Position numbers and translations under genes: made by a program. The notes beneath the pieces are model-generated. The model made no database searches, was not told where the DNA came from, and saw nothing but the letters and a program-made list of their open reading frames with translations. DNA of 64,000 nt from Roseburia sp. (lineage in GTDB: Bacteria > Bacillota > Clostridia > Lachnospirales > Lachnospiraceae), in assembly GCA_019421345.1 (NCBI GenBank), contig JAHZFL010000002.1:101099-165098 (forward strand), given 5' to 3'. Position 1 is the stretch's first letter. The number at the start of each line of letters is the position of its first letter. Below, in pieces: positions 28,631 to 36,952 of this stretch.

Positions 28631-29566
28631 TTAAGAATCCCGCTGTCTCTCATCCACCGCCGCCAGAAAGACCGAAAAGACCGAGCCCTCGCCGGGTCTT
28701 GATGTCACCTTCAGATAACCGCCCTCGCCCGAGATGATCTGGCGCACCAGATACAGCCCGATACCAACGCCCGCCTCTCCGCAAACCTCCATGCCCCGGT
28801 AAAAGCGGCCGAACACCTTTGGCTGCTCCTCCTCGGAAATTCCAATGCCGTTGTCTTTTACATCAATGCGGCAAAACATCTCATAGGGCGTGACGCGCAC
28901 CGACACCTCGCCGCCCTCCGGCGTATATTTGATGGCGTTGTCCAGCAAATTTAAAACCGCCTCCTCCGTCCACTTTTCATCAAAAAGCGCCCGCTGCTTT
29001 TTCGTGCTCTCGTCCGAAAAGAGCGTGACACTGATCTGCTTTGCCGCCGCCTTCTGTTCCTGCGCCGCGACCGCGCGGCTTAGCATGGGGAACACATCAT
29101 TCGCCTTCGGGCGCAGCGCGAGTACGCCCGTTTCCAGACGCGACGTTTTCACAAGGGCATCGATCAGAAATTGCAGCTTCTGCGCCTGAATCTTTAGCGC
29201 CTCCACATATGCCCTGCCGCTCTCCGGCAGCGCTTCCTCCTCCAGCAGCCCCGTATACAGCAAAATATTGGAAAGCGGCGTTTTTGTCTGATGCGAAATA
29301 TCACCGATCAGCGTCTTGATCTTTTCCTTTTCCTCGCTCAGATTCCGCGCGGACACGGCAGACGCCGAGAGATAACGGCTATATTTTGCCTCCACCGCCG
29401 AGCAGAGACTCTCGTCAAACCTCTGCTCCAAAAATATGCCGTCTGCCGCATCATCCAGCATTCGGGACAGATGTGTTAAGGTATGCTTCTCCCTTTTGCG
29501 AAACCACACTGCCGCAAAAAGGGATATGGCTGCAGAAAGCACCGCAAATATCGCCAGAGCCTCCAT
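28631..29566 (-). CDS. Sensor histidine kinase
   Basis: 311 residues with a single N-terminal membrane helix (about 3-22) and no sizeable outside domain. The H-box is IGDISHQTKTPLSNI (His near residue 95), the N-box LLDNAIKYT, the G1 box DNGIGI, and the G2 box GVGIGLYLV. Kinases of this lean form usually sense through an ABC transporter rather than directly, as in bacitracin-type systems. It is immediately downstream of its regulator (29567-30247). The likely transporter partner is 22891-26272. Confidence 0.92.
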   Translation of the reverse strand: MEALAIFAVLSAAISLFAAVWFRKREKHTLTHLSRMLDDAADGIFLEQRFDESLCSAVEAKYSRYLSASAVSARNLSEEKEKIKTLIGDISHQTKTPLSNILLYTGLLEEEALPESGRAYVEALKIQAQKLQFLIDALVKTSRLETGVLALRPKANDVFPMLSRAVAAQEQKAAAKQISVTLFSDESTKKQRALFDEKWTEEAVLNLLDNAIKYTPEGGEVSVRVTPYEMFCRIDVKDNGIGISEEEQPKVFGRFYRGMEVCGEAGVGIGLYLVRQIISGEGGYLKVTSRPGEGSVFSVFLAAVDERQRDS

Positions 29567-30247
29567 CTATTTTCCCTCCCATGTATAGCCGATACCGTAC
29601 ACCGTCTTTAAGTACTGCGGCTTGGAAGGACCTTCCTCCAGCTTATCGCGCAGACGCTTGACCGTGACGGATAGCGCATTCTCATCCACATATTCCGCAC
29701 CGTCCGTCCAGATCCGGTCAACCAGATCCGCACGGCTTAAAACGCGACCGCGGTTTTCCACCAAAAGGCGCAAAAGTTTCTGCTCCGTCTTGCTCAATAT
29801 CAGCTCAACGCCATCCTTCCGATACTCCATCCGCTCAAAATCAAAGACAAACGCACCGATAACGATACGCGTTTCCCTTACCGCGATCTTCCGAAGCTGC
29901 GTATGAACTCTGGCACGCAGCACGGCAAGAGAAAACGGCTTCGTGATGTAGTCGTCCGCGCCGGACTCAAGACCCACCACAATATCCGTCTCCATATCAT
30001 TTGCCGTGATCAAAATGACCGGCATCCGGCTGCTCCGCCGCAGCCCCAGCAAAAAATCAAGTCCGCTTCCATCCGGTAAATTGATGTCCAAAAGCATCAG
30101 CACATAGTCTCCCCCGGCAAGCGCAATGCGCGCATCGGCAAGCGTCCGCACCACAGTGATCGCAAGCCTTTCGCTCTGCAATGCAATGCGGATTCCCTGC
30201 CCAAGCGCAGGGTCGTCCTCCACGATCAAAATCCGGTGTAGTTCCAT
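29567..30247 (-). CDS. OmpR-family response regulator
   Basis: 226 residues from the ATG at 30247, one base after the rnhA stop. The receiver domain opens HRILIVEDDPALGQG, with the phospho-accepting Asp in VLMLLDINLPDGSG and the conserved Lys in DDYITKPFS. The winged-helix DNA-binding domain occupies about 130-225 (LILSKTEQKLLRLLVENRG and YLKTVYGIGYTW). It works with the adjacent histidine kinase. Longer frames upstream exist inside rnhA but are not supported. Confidence 0.93.
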   Translation of the reverse strand: MELHRILIVEDDPALGQGIRIALQSERLAITVVRTLADARIALAGGDYVLMLLDINLPDGSGLDFLLGLRRSSRMPVILITANDMETDIVVGLESGADDYITKPFSLAVLRARVHTQLRKIAVRETRIVIGAFVFDFERMEYRKDGVELILSKTEQKLLRLLVENRGRVLSRADLVDRIWTDGAEYVDENALSVTVKRLRDKLEEGPSKPQYLKTVYGIGYTWEGK

Positions 30248-30248
30248 A

Positions 30249-30908
30249 CTATCCAATGCCGACCGCCTCCTTTGCCAGACGGTCCGCCTCCTCGTTTCCG
30301 GCAACGCCGGAGTGTCCCTTGACCTTCACAAAACGAAGCGTGATCCTGCTGCGTACCGAGGCAATATAGTCGTGATACGCCGCCGTACCCTTTTTGTTGC
30401 GCTTCCAGTTTCCGTCCGCCCACATCTCAATCCCCATATAATCGTAATAAATCGTAAGCTCCGACAGTCCAAGCTCCAATGCCTTTTCCACAGCCGCCAT
30501 ACTGCCTAAGACCTCGCCCGCAACATTGCGCATGGATGCCATCTCCGCGTCCTCGCCCGCCCCCTGTAAAACCTCCTTCGATCCGCCGTGCATAAGAAAT
30601 CCACCGTAGCCGTAGATTTTCTTTGCCGCATTGTACGAGCCGTCCACAAAGGCATAATTTTCCGGCATCACGTCTTTGTAGGAATGCGCAGACGCTTCCG
30701 CTTTCTGACCTCTTACCGCACCTGACGCCATCCTTCCCGCCTGCTTTCTCCCTGCATCTGCCTGTACAAATCGCTCTGCCTCCTCCCTTGTCGGAAAGCT
30801 TTTATACACGGCGCCCGGAAATCCGTGCACCATCGCCTTGCATTCCTCCCATTTCATATAAACTCCGGGTGTTTTTCCAACTTTTACTGCATAGTATTTG
30901 ACTGCCAT
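30249..30908 (-). CDS. rnhA: Ribonuclease HI with N-terminal hybrid-binding domain
   Basis: 219 residues. Residues 1-45 form the viroplasmin-like RNA-DNA hybrid-binding domain (YYAVKVGKTPGVYMKWEEC, then GFPGAVYKSF). The RNase H domain follows (about 75-218) with catalytic Asp in FVDGSYN, Glu in GEVLGSMAAVEKAL, Asp in IYYDYMGIE and Asp in GNEEADRLAK. It cleaves RNA in RNA-DNA hybrids. The gene stop is one base before the response-regulator start, so the genes are probably translated together. RNase HII is also encoded in this window. Confidence 0.93.
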   Translation of the reverse strand: MAVKYYAVKVGKTPGVYMKWEECKAMVHGFPGAVYKSFPTREEAERFVQADAGRKQAGRMASGAVRGQKAEASAHSYKDVMPENYAFVDGSYNAAKKIYGYGGFLMHGGSKEVLQGAGEDAEMASMRNVAGEVLGSMAAVEKALELGLSELTIYYDYMGIEMWADGNWKRNKKGTAAYHDYIASVRSRITLRFVKVKGHSGVAGNEEADRLAKEAVGIG

Positions 30909-30966
30909 CGCTGCTTTGTTCTCTCTTTCTTTTCACTTTTCAAACGCTCGCCATGATCGCGAACGC

Positions 30967-31728
30967 TCATCTTATCAAATAATACAAAATCCCATAGAGC
31001 TCCCGCACATAATAGGTCGGCAGGTACAGGAAAAATGTCCGGCTCGGCGTACTGTAGCTTTTCATTCCAAGACGCTCCGCCGTCTTGTGAGCGCGGTATG
31101 CATGAAATTCGCTCGTCACAATGGTAATATCCCCCGAAAGCCCATGTTCCTCCAACAGCTCTCCGGAAAACCGCAGATTCTCCTCCGTATTGACAGACGC
31201 ATCCTCCAACAGCAAACGTCTCCCGTCAATGCCCCGCTCTGTGAGATAACGATACATACATTCCGCTTCGCTGATCGCCTCTCCCCTCCCCTGACCTCCG
31301 GAAAGAACACAGTATGCCTTCGGGTTTTCCACCAGATACGCATACGCCGCGTTTAACCGCTCCTCTAAAACCCGGCTCGGTTTCTCGCCCTTCACGCTGC
31401 AGCCAAGTACCACCGCCGTCGTATTTTTCGGCGGACGGTTCGATGCCGCCCGCACCATTCCGATCGTCTCAACCGCTGCGATCAGAAAACATGCCGCCGC
31501 AACCGCAGCCAAAAACAGGAGCAGTCCCCGGCTGCCGGAATGACGCCAAAGCTCGGTTACTTTATGATTGATCTTCTCATAAGAAATACCATAGGAGAGC
31601 ACTGCCATAGACACAAGCATGCCTGTCCCATTTCCGATATTAATAATTCCATTTACCACAAACGGCAGCGAAAACCATAGAAAGAATATGCCTCCCACCG
31701 CCGCGATCAAATTGTGCATTCGTTCCAT
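30967..31728 (-). CDS. YdcF/SanA-family membrane protein (DUF218)
   Basis: 253 residues. Three hydrophobic segments (about 5-25, 30-48 and 65-90) precede a DUF218 domain: VVLGCSVKGEKPSRVLEERL, CVLSGGQGRGEAISEAECM, LLLEDASVNTEENLRFS and ITIVTSEFHAYRAH. Family members affect envelope permeability and wall-related processes; no exact reaction is known. AGGAGAGG precedes the ATG. The region after it (31729-32016) holds only repeats. Confidence 0.85.
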   Translation of the reverse strand: MERMHNLIAAVGGIFFLWFSLPFVVNGIINIGNGTGMLVSMAVLSYGISYEKINHKVTELWRHSGSRGLLLFLAAVAAACFLIAAVETIGMVRAASNRPPKNTTAVVLGCSVKGEKPSRVLEERLNAAYAYLVENPKAYCVLSGGQGRGEAISEAECMYRYLTERGIDGRRLLLEDASVNTEENLRFSGELLEEHGLSGDITIVTSEFHAYRAHKTAERLGMKSYSTPSRTFFLYLPTYYVRELYGILYYLIR

Positions 31729-31757
31729 TTCCTCTCCTTCTGGAAAGCCTTCCCCTT

Positions 31758-31822
31758 ATTCCCCTCCGTCGCAGTGCGATCCACCCCGCAGGGGTTTTGC
31801 TTGCCGGGAAACAAAGTTTCCC
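31758..31822. repeat. Dispersed G+C-rich repeat, copy 1
   Basis: A unit of about 65 bases running from ATTCCCCTCCGTCGCAGTGC to GCCGGGAAACAAAGTTTCCC. It is repeated almost exactly at 31888-31951. Its end GGGAAACAAAGTTTCCC is itself an inverted repeat. It encodes nothing. Confidence 0.8.
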
Positions 31823-31834
31823 TATTAACTATCA

Positions 31835-31951
31835 AAAAATCCCGCTTGCGGGTTTCTCCGCCTGCGGCGGGTCGCTTCAGCGACATCATTCCCCTCCGTC
31901 GCAGTGCGATCCACCCCAGAGGGGTTTGCTTGCCGGGAAACTTTGTTTCCC
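31835..31951. repeat. Dispersed G+C-rich repeat, copy 2 (long form)
   Basis: Contains the same 65-base unit as 31758-31822 (at 31888-31951), preceded by a block running from CCCGCTTGCGGG through CGCCTGCGGCGGGTCGCTTC at 31855-31885. That block recurs exactly for 31 bases inside the histidine kinase gene at 43192-43222. Several short palindromes (CCCGCTTGCGGG, CGCTTCAGCG) suggest a structured element moved as a unit. Confidence 0.8.
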
Positions 31952-31964
31952 AGCAAGCAAAAAA

Positions 31965-32003
31965 GTTCCAAAGCTTTGTACCCTCTGATACAGACCTTCG
32001 GAA
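31965..32003 (-). terminator. Intrinsic terminator after 32017-32370
   Basis: On the minus strand GTTCCGAAG pairs with CTTTGGAAC (one G-T pair) and is followed by TTTTTT. It lies about 14 bases past the stop of the zinc-ribbon protein gene. Confidence 0.65.
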
Positions 32004-32016
32004 CCTCTGACAGGCT

Positions 32017-32370
32017 TTATGAGATTTCCAGCTTACAATTTGCCCGCATATTTAACGGACACTCATAGACATTCTCCGCATTGAGCTTTGCAATATACGA
32101 GAGCGGGCACTTTCTGCAGTCGCCGTTTGTAAAATCTCCCGCAACCTCAAACGTCAGCGTCGCTGTCTTAACCCCATAGGACGCTTCCTCCTCCTCGCGC
32201 AGATGCTCCCAGCTTAATACCTGACCACAGGCACCGCATTTCTCCTCACCCAACGCTACTGCTCTCTTACAGGTCGGACATGCATAATACTTCACACCGT
32301 CCTGCTGCGTGATCTCTACCACGTCTGCCGGAAATTGCTTAATCAATTCTGTTCTCAAATCATCCCGCAT
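32017..32370 (-). CDS. Zinc-ribbon protein of unknown function, 117 aa
   Basis: The start is placed at the ATG at 32370 (MRDDLRTELIKQFP) since AAGGAG lies 8 bases before it; an ATG six bases earlier overlaps the site. The first part has two CxxC pairs (ACPTCKR and KCGACGQ, about 32-52), a classic zinc ribbon. The C-terminal part has four more cysteines (CRKCPLS, ECPLN, NCKLE), perhaps a second metal site. No catalytic motif is seen. It stands alone between repeats and the ZIP transporter. Confidence 0.7.
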   Translation of the reverse strand: MRDDLRTELIKQFPADVVEITQQDGVKYYACPTCKRAVALGEEKCGACGQVLSWEHLREEEEASYGVKTATLTFEVAGDFTNGDCRKCPLSYIAKLNAENVYECPLNMRANCKLEIS

Positions 32371-32426
32371 GACCATCGCTCCTTATCCTGTGTACTTGTC
32401 ACTTTCTTTCCCTATACTATCACAAT

Positions 32427-33209
32427 TCAGCCTCCAAGCGCAACATCCAGTATCATCATAATTAAAAAACCCGCGGCAAAACCAAGCGTTCCGACATCGG
32501 AATGTTCCCCCTCCGACGCCTCCGGCAGCAGCTCCTCCACCACGACATAGATCATCGCTCCTGCTGCAAACGCCAGAAGATACGGGAGCATCGGCGTGAT
32601 AATACCCGTTAATAGTATCGTAACTGCTGCCGCGATCGGCTCTACGATCCCGGACGCCACGCCGTAAAAGAAGGATTTTCTCCGGCTGCCTCCCTCACTC
32701 TTTAACGGCAGAGAGATGATTGCACCCTCCGGAAAATTCTGGATCGCAATACCAAGGGAAAGCGCCATCGCACCCGCCAGCGTAATCCCCGCGCTTCCCG
32801 TCAAAAGCCCGGCAAAAACAACTCCGACTGCCATGCCCTCTGGAATATTGTGAAGTGTTACCGCAAGCACAAGCATCGTCGTTTTTTTCCACTGCCCCGG
32901 CATTCCCTCCGGCTTATTGGCGTGCAGGTGCAGATGCGGAATCAATCTGTCCATCCCAAGAAGAAAAAAAATACCGCAAACAAAGCCCACTGCCGCAGGC
33001 ACAAAGGAAAACCTTCCCATCGCAGGCGCTGCCATCTCGATTGCCGGAATCAGAAGCGACCACACCGAAGCCGCCACCATCACGCCCGATGCAAAACCAA
33101 GAAGCCCCTTTTGCACCAGTCGGTTTAATTCATCCTTTAAGAAAAACACACACGCTGCGCCAAGCGCAGTTCCCAAAAACGGCAGCAATAATCCCGCAGC
33201 CAGCTCCAT
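32427..33209 (-). CDS. ZIP-family metal transporter (ZupT-like)
   Basis: 260 residues with about eight membrane segments. The metal-binding helix IV motif is HNIPEGMAVG (about 120), and the second is ALSLGIAIQNFPEGAII (about 150-166). A short His-rich loop HLHLHANK lies between helices III and IV. ZIP proteins import zinc, iron or other divalent cations. Length fits the bacterial ZupT/GufA branch (about 250-270). No metalloregulator site was recognised upstream. Confidence 0.92.
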   Translation of the reverse strand: MELAAGLLLPFLGTALGAACVFFLKDELNRLVQKGLLGFASGVMVAASVWSLLIPAIEMAAPAMGRFSFVPAAVGFVCGIFFLLGMDRLIPHLHLHANKPEGMPGQWKKTTMLVLAVTLHNIPEGMAVGVVFAGLLTGSAGITLAGAMALSLGIAIQNFPEGAIISLPLKSEGGSRRKSFFYGVASGIVEPIAAAVTILLTGIITPMLPYLLAFAAGAMIYVVVEELLPEASEGEHSDVGTLGFAAGFLIMMILDVALGG

Positions 33210-33231
33210 AAACCATTCTCCTTCCCGTCTT

Positions 33232-33951
33232 TTATTTTTTCATAAAATTTAAAATATAATCCACAGTCTCCTGCCACTGCTCCTCTCTCGCAAGATACGC
33301 CTCACCGTCTCCCTTTTGCACCCCGTAATTTCCAAAGCCCGCATGATTTCCGCCCTCGATCACATACTCGGTAAGATGCACTGCAAGCGAAGCAGACTTC
33401 TCGTACTTTTCTTTATTTAAGACTTCATCCTCGCTTCCATATAAGGAAAGTACCGGAAAATGCTTGATCTCCTTTGTCGGATACGCCGCGAGCAGGATAA
33501 GCCCCGCGACCGATCGCTCATGCCGTGCCGCAAATGCCGCCGCCATCGCACCGCCCAGAGAGTGCCCGCCAATATACCACGTTTCGATCTCCGGCAGCTC
33601 CCTCATCACGCGCTCCGCCGCATTTACATCAAAAACCGCAAGGTGATACGGCATCTTCACGACCACACAGCAGACACCTGCCTGTGCCAGTTCATCCATG
33701 ATCGGCGCATAAGCCTCCTCCTCTACCTTTGCGCCCGGATAAAAAATAAATCCCGCCGCGCTGTCCGTATCCCCATAAACGATATAATCCTCTGTCTCCT
33801 CCACCTCTTTTGTCTGCGGTGTATAGCTTCCTGCCGCATAATCATCCGCCGCATACGCCCGAAATCCGGTGATCCCAAGCGCCGTCAAAAGCAGCAGAGC
33901 CGCCGCCGCACGCAGCAGCATACTTCTTCCCTGTTTCATCCCTGTTTTCAT
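33232..33951 (-). CDS. Alpha/beta hydrolase, exported or membrane-anchored
   Basis: 239 residues. The N-terminus has a basic start and a hydrophobic stretch (LLRAAAALLLLTALGITG), so it is exported or anchored. The nucleophile elbow is GGHSLGGAMAA (Ser near 138), the likely acid is in LYGSEDEVLN, and the catalytic His is in EGGNHAGFG. This matches the small dienelactone-hydrolase-like alpha/beta hydrolase branch. The substrate is unknown. It is located 22 bp after the ZIP gene in the reverse direction of transcription order (upstream gene). Confidence 0.85.
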   Translation of the reverse strand: MKTGMKQGRSMLLRAAAALLLLTALGITGFRAYAADDYAAGSYTPQTKEVEETEDYIVYGDTDSAAGFIFYPGAKVEEEAYAPIMDELAQAGVCCVVVKMPYHLAVFDVNAAERVMRELPEIETWYIGGHSLGGAMAAAFAARHERSVAGLILLAAYPTKEIKHFPVLSLYGSEDEVLNKEKYEKSASLAVHLTEYVIEGGNHAGFGNYGVQKGDGEAYLAREEQWQETVDYILNFMKK

Positions 33952-34002
33952 CCTATCTGTTATTTATGATACGATAATAAAAGATTTTTGTGACGGGTGC
34001 AA

Positions 34003-34045
34003 CAAAAAAATGGGCAGAGACAGCTATTTGCCCTGTCTCCGCCCA
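34003..34045 (-). terminator. Intrinsic terminator of the PTS operon
   Basis: On the minus strand GGGCGGAGACAG pairs with CTGTCTCTGCCC (one mismatch) and is followed by ATTTTTTTG. It lies 20 bases after the IIA stop. Confidence 0.85.
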
Positions 34046-34065
34046 TAAACGCACTCACTATCTTT

Positions 34066-34386
34066 TTATTTTTTCTCCGCAAGTCTGCGGTACACATCCA
34101 CAAGCTCCTTTGCCAAATCCAAAAACATCATTCCCGTCATCAGATGATCCTGTCCGTGCACCATCAAAAGCGATACCTCCATTGGATTTCCCTCTGCCTC
34201 TCTTGCCAGCATCTCCGTCTGTGCGTGATGCGCCAGCGTCAGCGACTGCTGCGCAGCCTTAAGCTTTTCCTCTGCCTTTGCAAAATCTCCCTCCTTGGCG
34301 GCCCAGACAGCCTCCATGGCAGAGCTTTTCCCGTCTCCGCCGTAAAGGATCAGGCTCATGATCGCCTCTGTATTTTTCTCGTCCAT
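34066..34386 (-). CDS. PTS lactose/cellobiose-type IIA component
   Basis: 106 residues, all helical. It carries the family's active-site His in the LTLAHHAQTEML segment (about 50-61) and the second conserved region LLMVHGQDHLMTGM (about 73-86). IIA accepts phosphate from HPr and passes it to IIB. It is the last gene of a four-gene operon transcribed IIC, TIM-barrel protein, IIB, IIA, with a terminator after it. Confidence 0.93.
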   Translation of the reverse strand: MDEKNTEAIMSLILYGGDGKSSAMEAVWAAKEGDFAKAEEKLKAAQQSLTLAHHAQTEMLAREAEGNPMEVSLLMVHGQDHLMTGMMFLDLAKELVDVYRRLAEKK

Positions 34387-34390
34387 CCTC

Positions 34391-34711
34391 TTATCCTTTC
34401 AGCAGCCCAAGCGCAAACTCCAATACCTTTTCTCCGTTCATCATTCCGTAATCCGCCATCGGAATAACGCCGACCGGAATCCCTCTCGGCTCCATTTTCT
34501 TCTTAAAATCGGCTTCCATAAACCGTACCTGCGGTCCTAAAAGCGCCACATCAATTTTCTGCCTGTTTGCACAGTCCTCCGCCTCCGACGCAGGCACGGC
34601 AAAAATCTCCGCCTCAATCCCTGCTTCCTCTGCCGCCTTCTGCATTTTTGAAACAAGCAGACTTGTACTCATCCCAGCGGCACAAGCCAGCATAATCGTT
34701 TTCTTCTCCAT
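34391..34711 (-). CDS. PTS lactose/cellobiose-type IIB component
   Basis: 106 residues. The phosphorylated cysteine is in MLACAAGMSTSLLVSKM (Cys10), followed by the IIB core with VALLGPQVRFME near 55. It transfers phosphate to the sugar during import through IIC. Four bases separate it from the IIA gene, and 18 separate it from the TIM-barrel protein gene. Confidence 0.94.
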   Translation of the reverse strand: MEKKTIMLACAAGMSTSLLVSKMQKAAEEAGIEAEIFAVPASEAEDCANRQKIDVALLGPQVRFMEADFKKKMEPRGIPVGVIPMADYGMMNGEKVLEFALGLLKG

Positions 34712-34729
34712 CGATCAAACCCTCCTTCT

Positions 34730-35626
34730 CTACCGGTTAATGGAACGCGCAATCATAGACACCGTATGACGGATCCCGCGCAGCGCCTTACTCATCGCAT
34801 AGATATTTTCTACCGGAGCTACGCCCCCGTAGCCTGCGTCGCCGATATGCTGCATATCCACGCCGCAGATTTTATTTGCGATCGCAAGCTCTCTGATCGT
34901 CGCCTCGTCCGCACTCTCTTGGCTCGTGCCGATCGCCGACATGACAAGCCCGCCCAAACGGTGCACTTCCTTCACCACTGCCCTTAATTCATCCGCATCA
35001 AAGCCCGGCACAGTTCCGACTGCCGGAACTAAGATCACATCCGCGCCCGCTTCCACAAAGCTTTTAGCAACCGCAAGCTCTGCCACCGGCTCATCCGAGC
35101 CTGCCGCGTGCATTTTCCCGGCGATCACAAGACCCGAAAAATGCTTCTTTGTCAAACGGATCGCCTGTTTAATCTGCTCGTTTGTCACACCCGTTCCGGG
35201 GTTTCCGGTCAGGCATACAAAATCAAAGCCAAGCGCTCCAAGCCGCTCTGCCGTCGCCTCGTTTAATTGACGCCCCTTCGGGATCTCCTGCCTGTCCTCA
35301 AGCAGCTCCGCCGTAAAGTCTATGGGCTCCAGGTTGACGCCGATCGGCCGTCCGACCAGACGGTGCAGCTCCTTCACAAAATTATCTTTATCATGCTTTA
35401 GTCCAAAAATATACGGTTCTAAAACATCCACGCAGTTTAAAAGGATCAGATCTGCGCCGAATGCGCGCGCAATCTCTGCATTTGTAATATCCCCGATATA
35501 GCTCTCGCGCGTTGCGACGTTCTCCGAGACAACGACGCGCCCCTCGCTCGCCCGGATGCTCTGCTTTAACTCTGCGGCGCTCATTGCCAATATTTCCGAT
35601 GTATTTGCACTAATCAGTCGTTTCAT
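34730..35626 (-). CDS. TIM-barrel-like protein of PTS loci, function unknown
   Basis: 298 residues. Alternating strands and helices (GADLILLNCVDVLEP, GRPIGVNLEPID, GFDFVCLTGNPGTGVTN, GLVIAGKMHAAGS, GADVILVPAVGTVPGFD, GGLVMSAIGTSQES) give a barrel resembling the PEP-mutase/isocitrate-lyase type enzymes. Database names such as phosphonomutase or HAD-like given to relatives are unreliable. It sits between IIC and IIB and takes the place where a phospho-glycosidase would normally be, so a role in using the imported sugar phosphate is inferred. Asp and Glu residues fit a metal site but no catalytic proof is visible. Confidence 0.7.
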   Translation of the reverse strand: MKRLISANTSEILAMSAAELKQSIRASEGRVVVSENVATRESYIGDITNAEIARAFGADLILLNCVDVLEPYIFGLKHDKDNFVKELHRLVGRPIGVNLEPIDFTAELLEDRQEIPKGRQLNEATAERLGALGFDFVCLTGNPGTGVTNEQIKQAIRLTKKHFSGLVIAGKMHAAGSDEPVAELAVAKSFVEAGADVILVPAVGTVPGFDADELRAVVKEVHRLGGLVMSAIGTSQESADEATIRELAIANKICGVDMQHIGDAGYGGVAPVENIYAMSKALRGIRHTVSMIARSINR

Positions 35627-35647
35627 AATTTCAGCTTCCTTACACTT

Positions 35648-36922
35648 TTATTTTTGTTTTCCTTCTTCTGCCTTAAAGCGTTTTTCTACTGATGCGATAA
35701 ACGGAAGATAAATTAAAATATCAAGCGCGATCAATACGATCTGCAAAATCGATGCGCGTATGCTTCCTGTTGCAAGAAATCCGCTGATGATCGGCGGTGT
35801 GGTCCAGCCCGGAGCCGTATAGGTCAGCGGAACAAGTCCCGTCGCCATCGCCGCGTATGCAACAACAAGATTGACGATCGGCGCAAGCACAAACGGAATA
35901 AGCAAAAGAATATTTAACACAACCGGCAATCCAAACATCGTTGGCTCATTAATGTTAAACAATCCGGGAACAACCGTAAGCGGTGCAAGCGTCTTTGCCT
36001 GCTTGCTCGCATGCTTCCTGCGCGCCAGCCATGCCAGCGCAAGTACAAGTCCGATCGTTGCGCCCGCGCCTCCTATGTACACAAAGTTATCCATGAACGG
36101 CGTGGTAAAAATGTGCTTTAACGGCTCTCCCGCACGGAACGCCTCTGCATTCTCACCCAAATTTGCAAGCCAGATCGGCTCCATGATCTTGTTTACGATA
36201 TTGCCGCCGTGCAGACCGACAAACCAGAGCGAACTGCAGCATAAAACAAGAATGATCACGCCGACAATGTTGTTTCCGAGCAGACCAAGCGGAGTTCCGA
36301 GCACGGTCTTTGCGAGCATATGAAGATTCGGCAGACCAAACGCATCCAATACGCCATACACGATCAGCCAGCCTACAAGGAGCGCCGCGCCCGGCAAAAT
36401 CGCGCTAAAGCTTTTGGATATGGCGGGCGGCACGCTCTCCGGCATTTTAATCTGAATGTTGTGATTGATAAACCACTGATACACCCAGCCGTTGATCAGT
36501 CCGAGAATAATCGCAACGAAAAGTCCCTGTGCAGCCATATAAGTCGTCGGCATTCCGTTTCCCGCCTCTCCGCTGACAAACGGCGTTACCAGAATAAAGG
36601 TAGACAGAGAAACGATCCCTGCCGGAACACCGTCCACCTGATACTGTTTTGTCAGGCTGTGTGCAATTCCAAAGCTTGCGACAAGACCGATCAGTCCGAA
36701 GCTGCTGTCAGAGCCTTTCCACAAATATGTGGCGATTCCCATATCACCCAGCCATTTCTCCAGCGGAGGAATCGCAAAGCCCGTCGCGATGACCATTAAC
36801 AGAGAACCGATAATGATCAGCGGCATTGCCAGTGTAATACCGTCACGCACGGCAATCAAAAACTTGTTTGCCGCCATCTTTGCCGCTACCGGCATCAGTT
36901 TTTCATTCAAAAATTTGTTCAT
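35648..36922 (-). CDS. PTS lactose/cellobiose-type IIC permease
   Basis: 424 residues with about ten membrane segments. It opens NEKLMPVAAKMAANKFLIAV and RDGITLAMPLIIIGSLLM, the standard start of the CelB family, and contains FNINEPTMFGLPVVLN (about 315-330), the conserved substrate-site motif. It moves a beta-linked disaccharide or related sugar across the membrane while IIB phosphorylates it. First gene of the operon, controlled by the promoter at 36953-36981 and the ROK regulator. AAGGAG precedes the ATG. Confidence 0.95.
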   Translation of the reverse strand: MNKFLNEKLMPVAAKMAANKFLIAVRDGITLAMPLIIIGSLLMVIATGFAIPPLEKWLGDMGIATYLWKGSDSSFGLIGLVASFGIAHSLTKQYQVDGVPAGIVSLSTFILVTPFVSGEAGNGMPTTYMAAQGLFVAIILGLINGWVYQWFINHNIQIKMPESVPPAISKSFSAILPGAALLVGWLIVYGVLDAFGLPNLHMLAKTVLGTPLGLLGNNIVGVIILVLCCSSLWFVGLHGGNIVNKIMEPIWLANLGENAEAFRAGEPLKHIFTTPFMDNFVYIGGAGATIGLVLALAWLARRKHASKQAKTLAPLTVVPGLFNINEPTMFGLPVVLNILLLIPFVLAPIVNLVVAYAAMATGLVPLTYTAPGWTTPPIISGFLATGSIRASILQIVLIALDILIYLPFIASVEKRFKAEEGKQK

Positions 36923-36952
36923 AACCTTCTCCTTTTCTTTTATTTATTTTAA

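Noticed and set aside
30126..30509. Plus-strand frame over the response regulator and rnhA
   Set aside because: It is antisense to two well-supported genes and has no domain pattern.
33460..33969. Plus-strand frame of 169 codons
   Set aside because: It is antisense to the alpha/beta hydrolase and shows the Arg/Cys/His bias of a shadow.
36320..36799. Long plus-strand frame of 159 codons
   Set aside because: It lies fully opposite the clear PTS IIC gene, is rich in Arg/His from antisense reading and has no family match.
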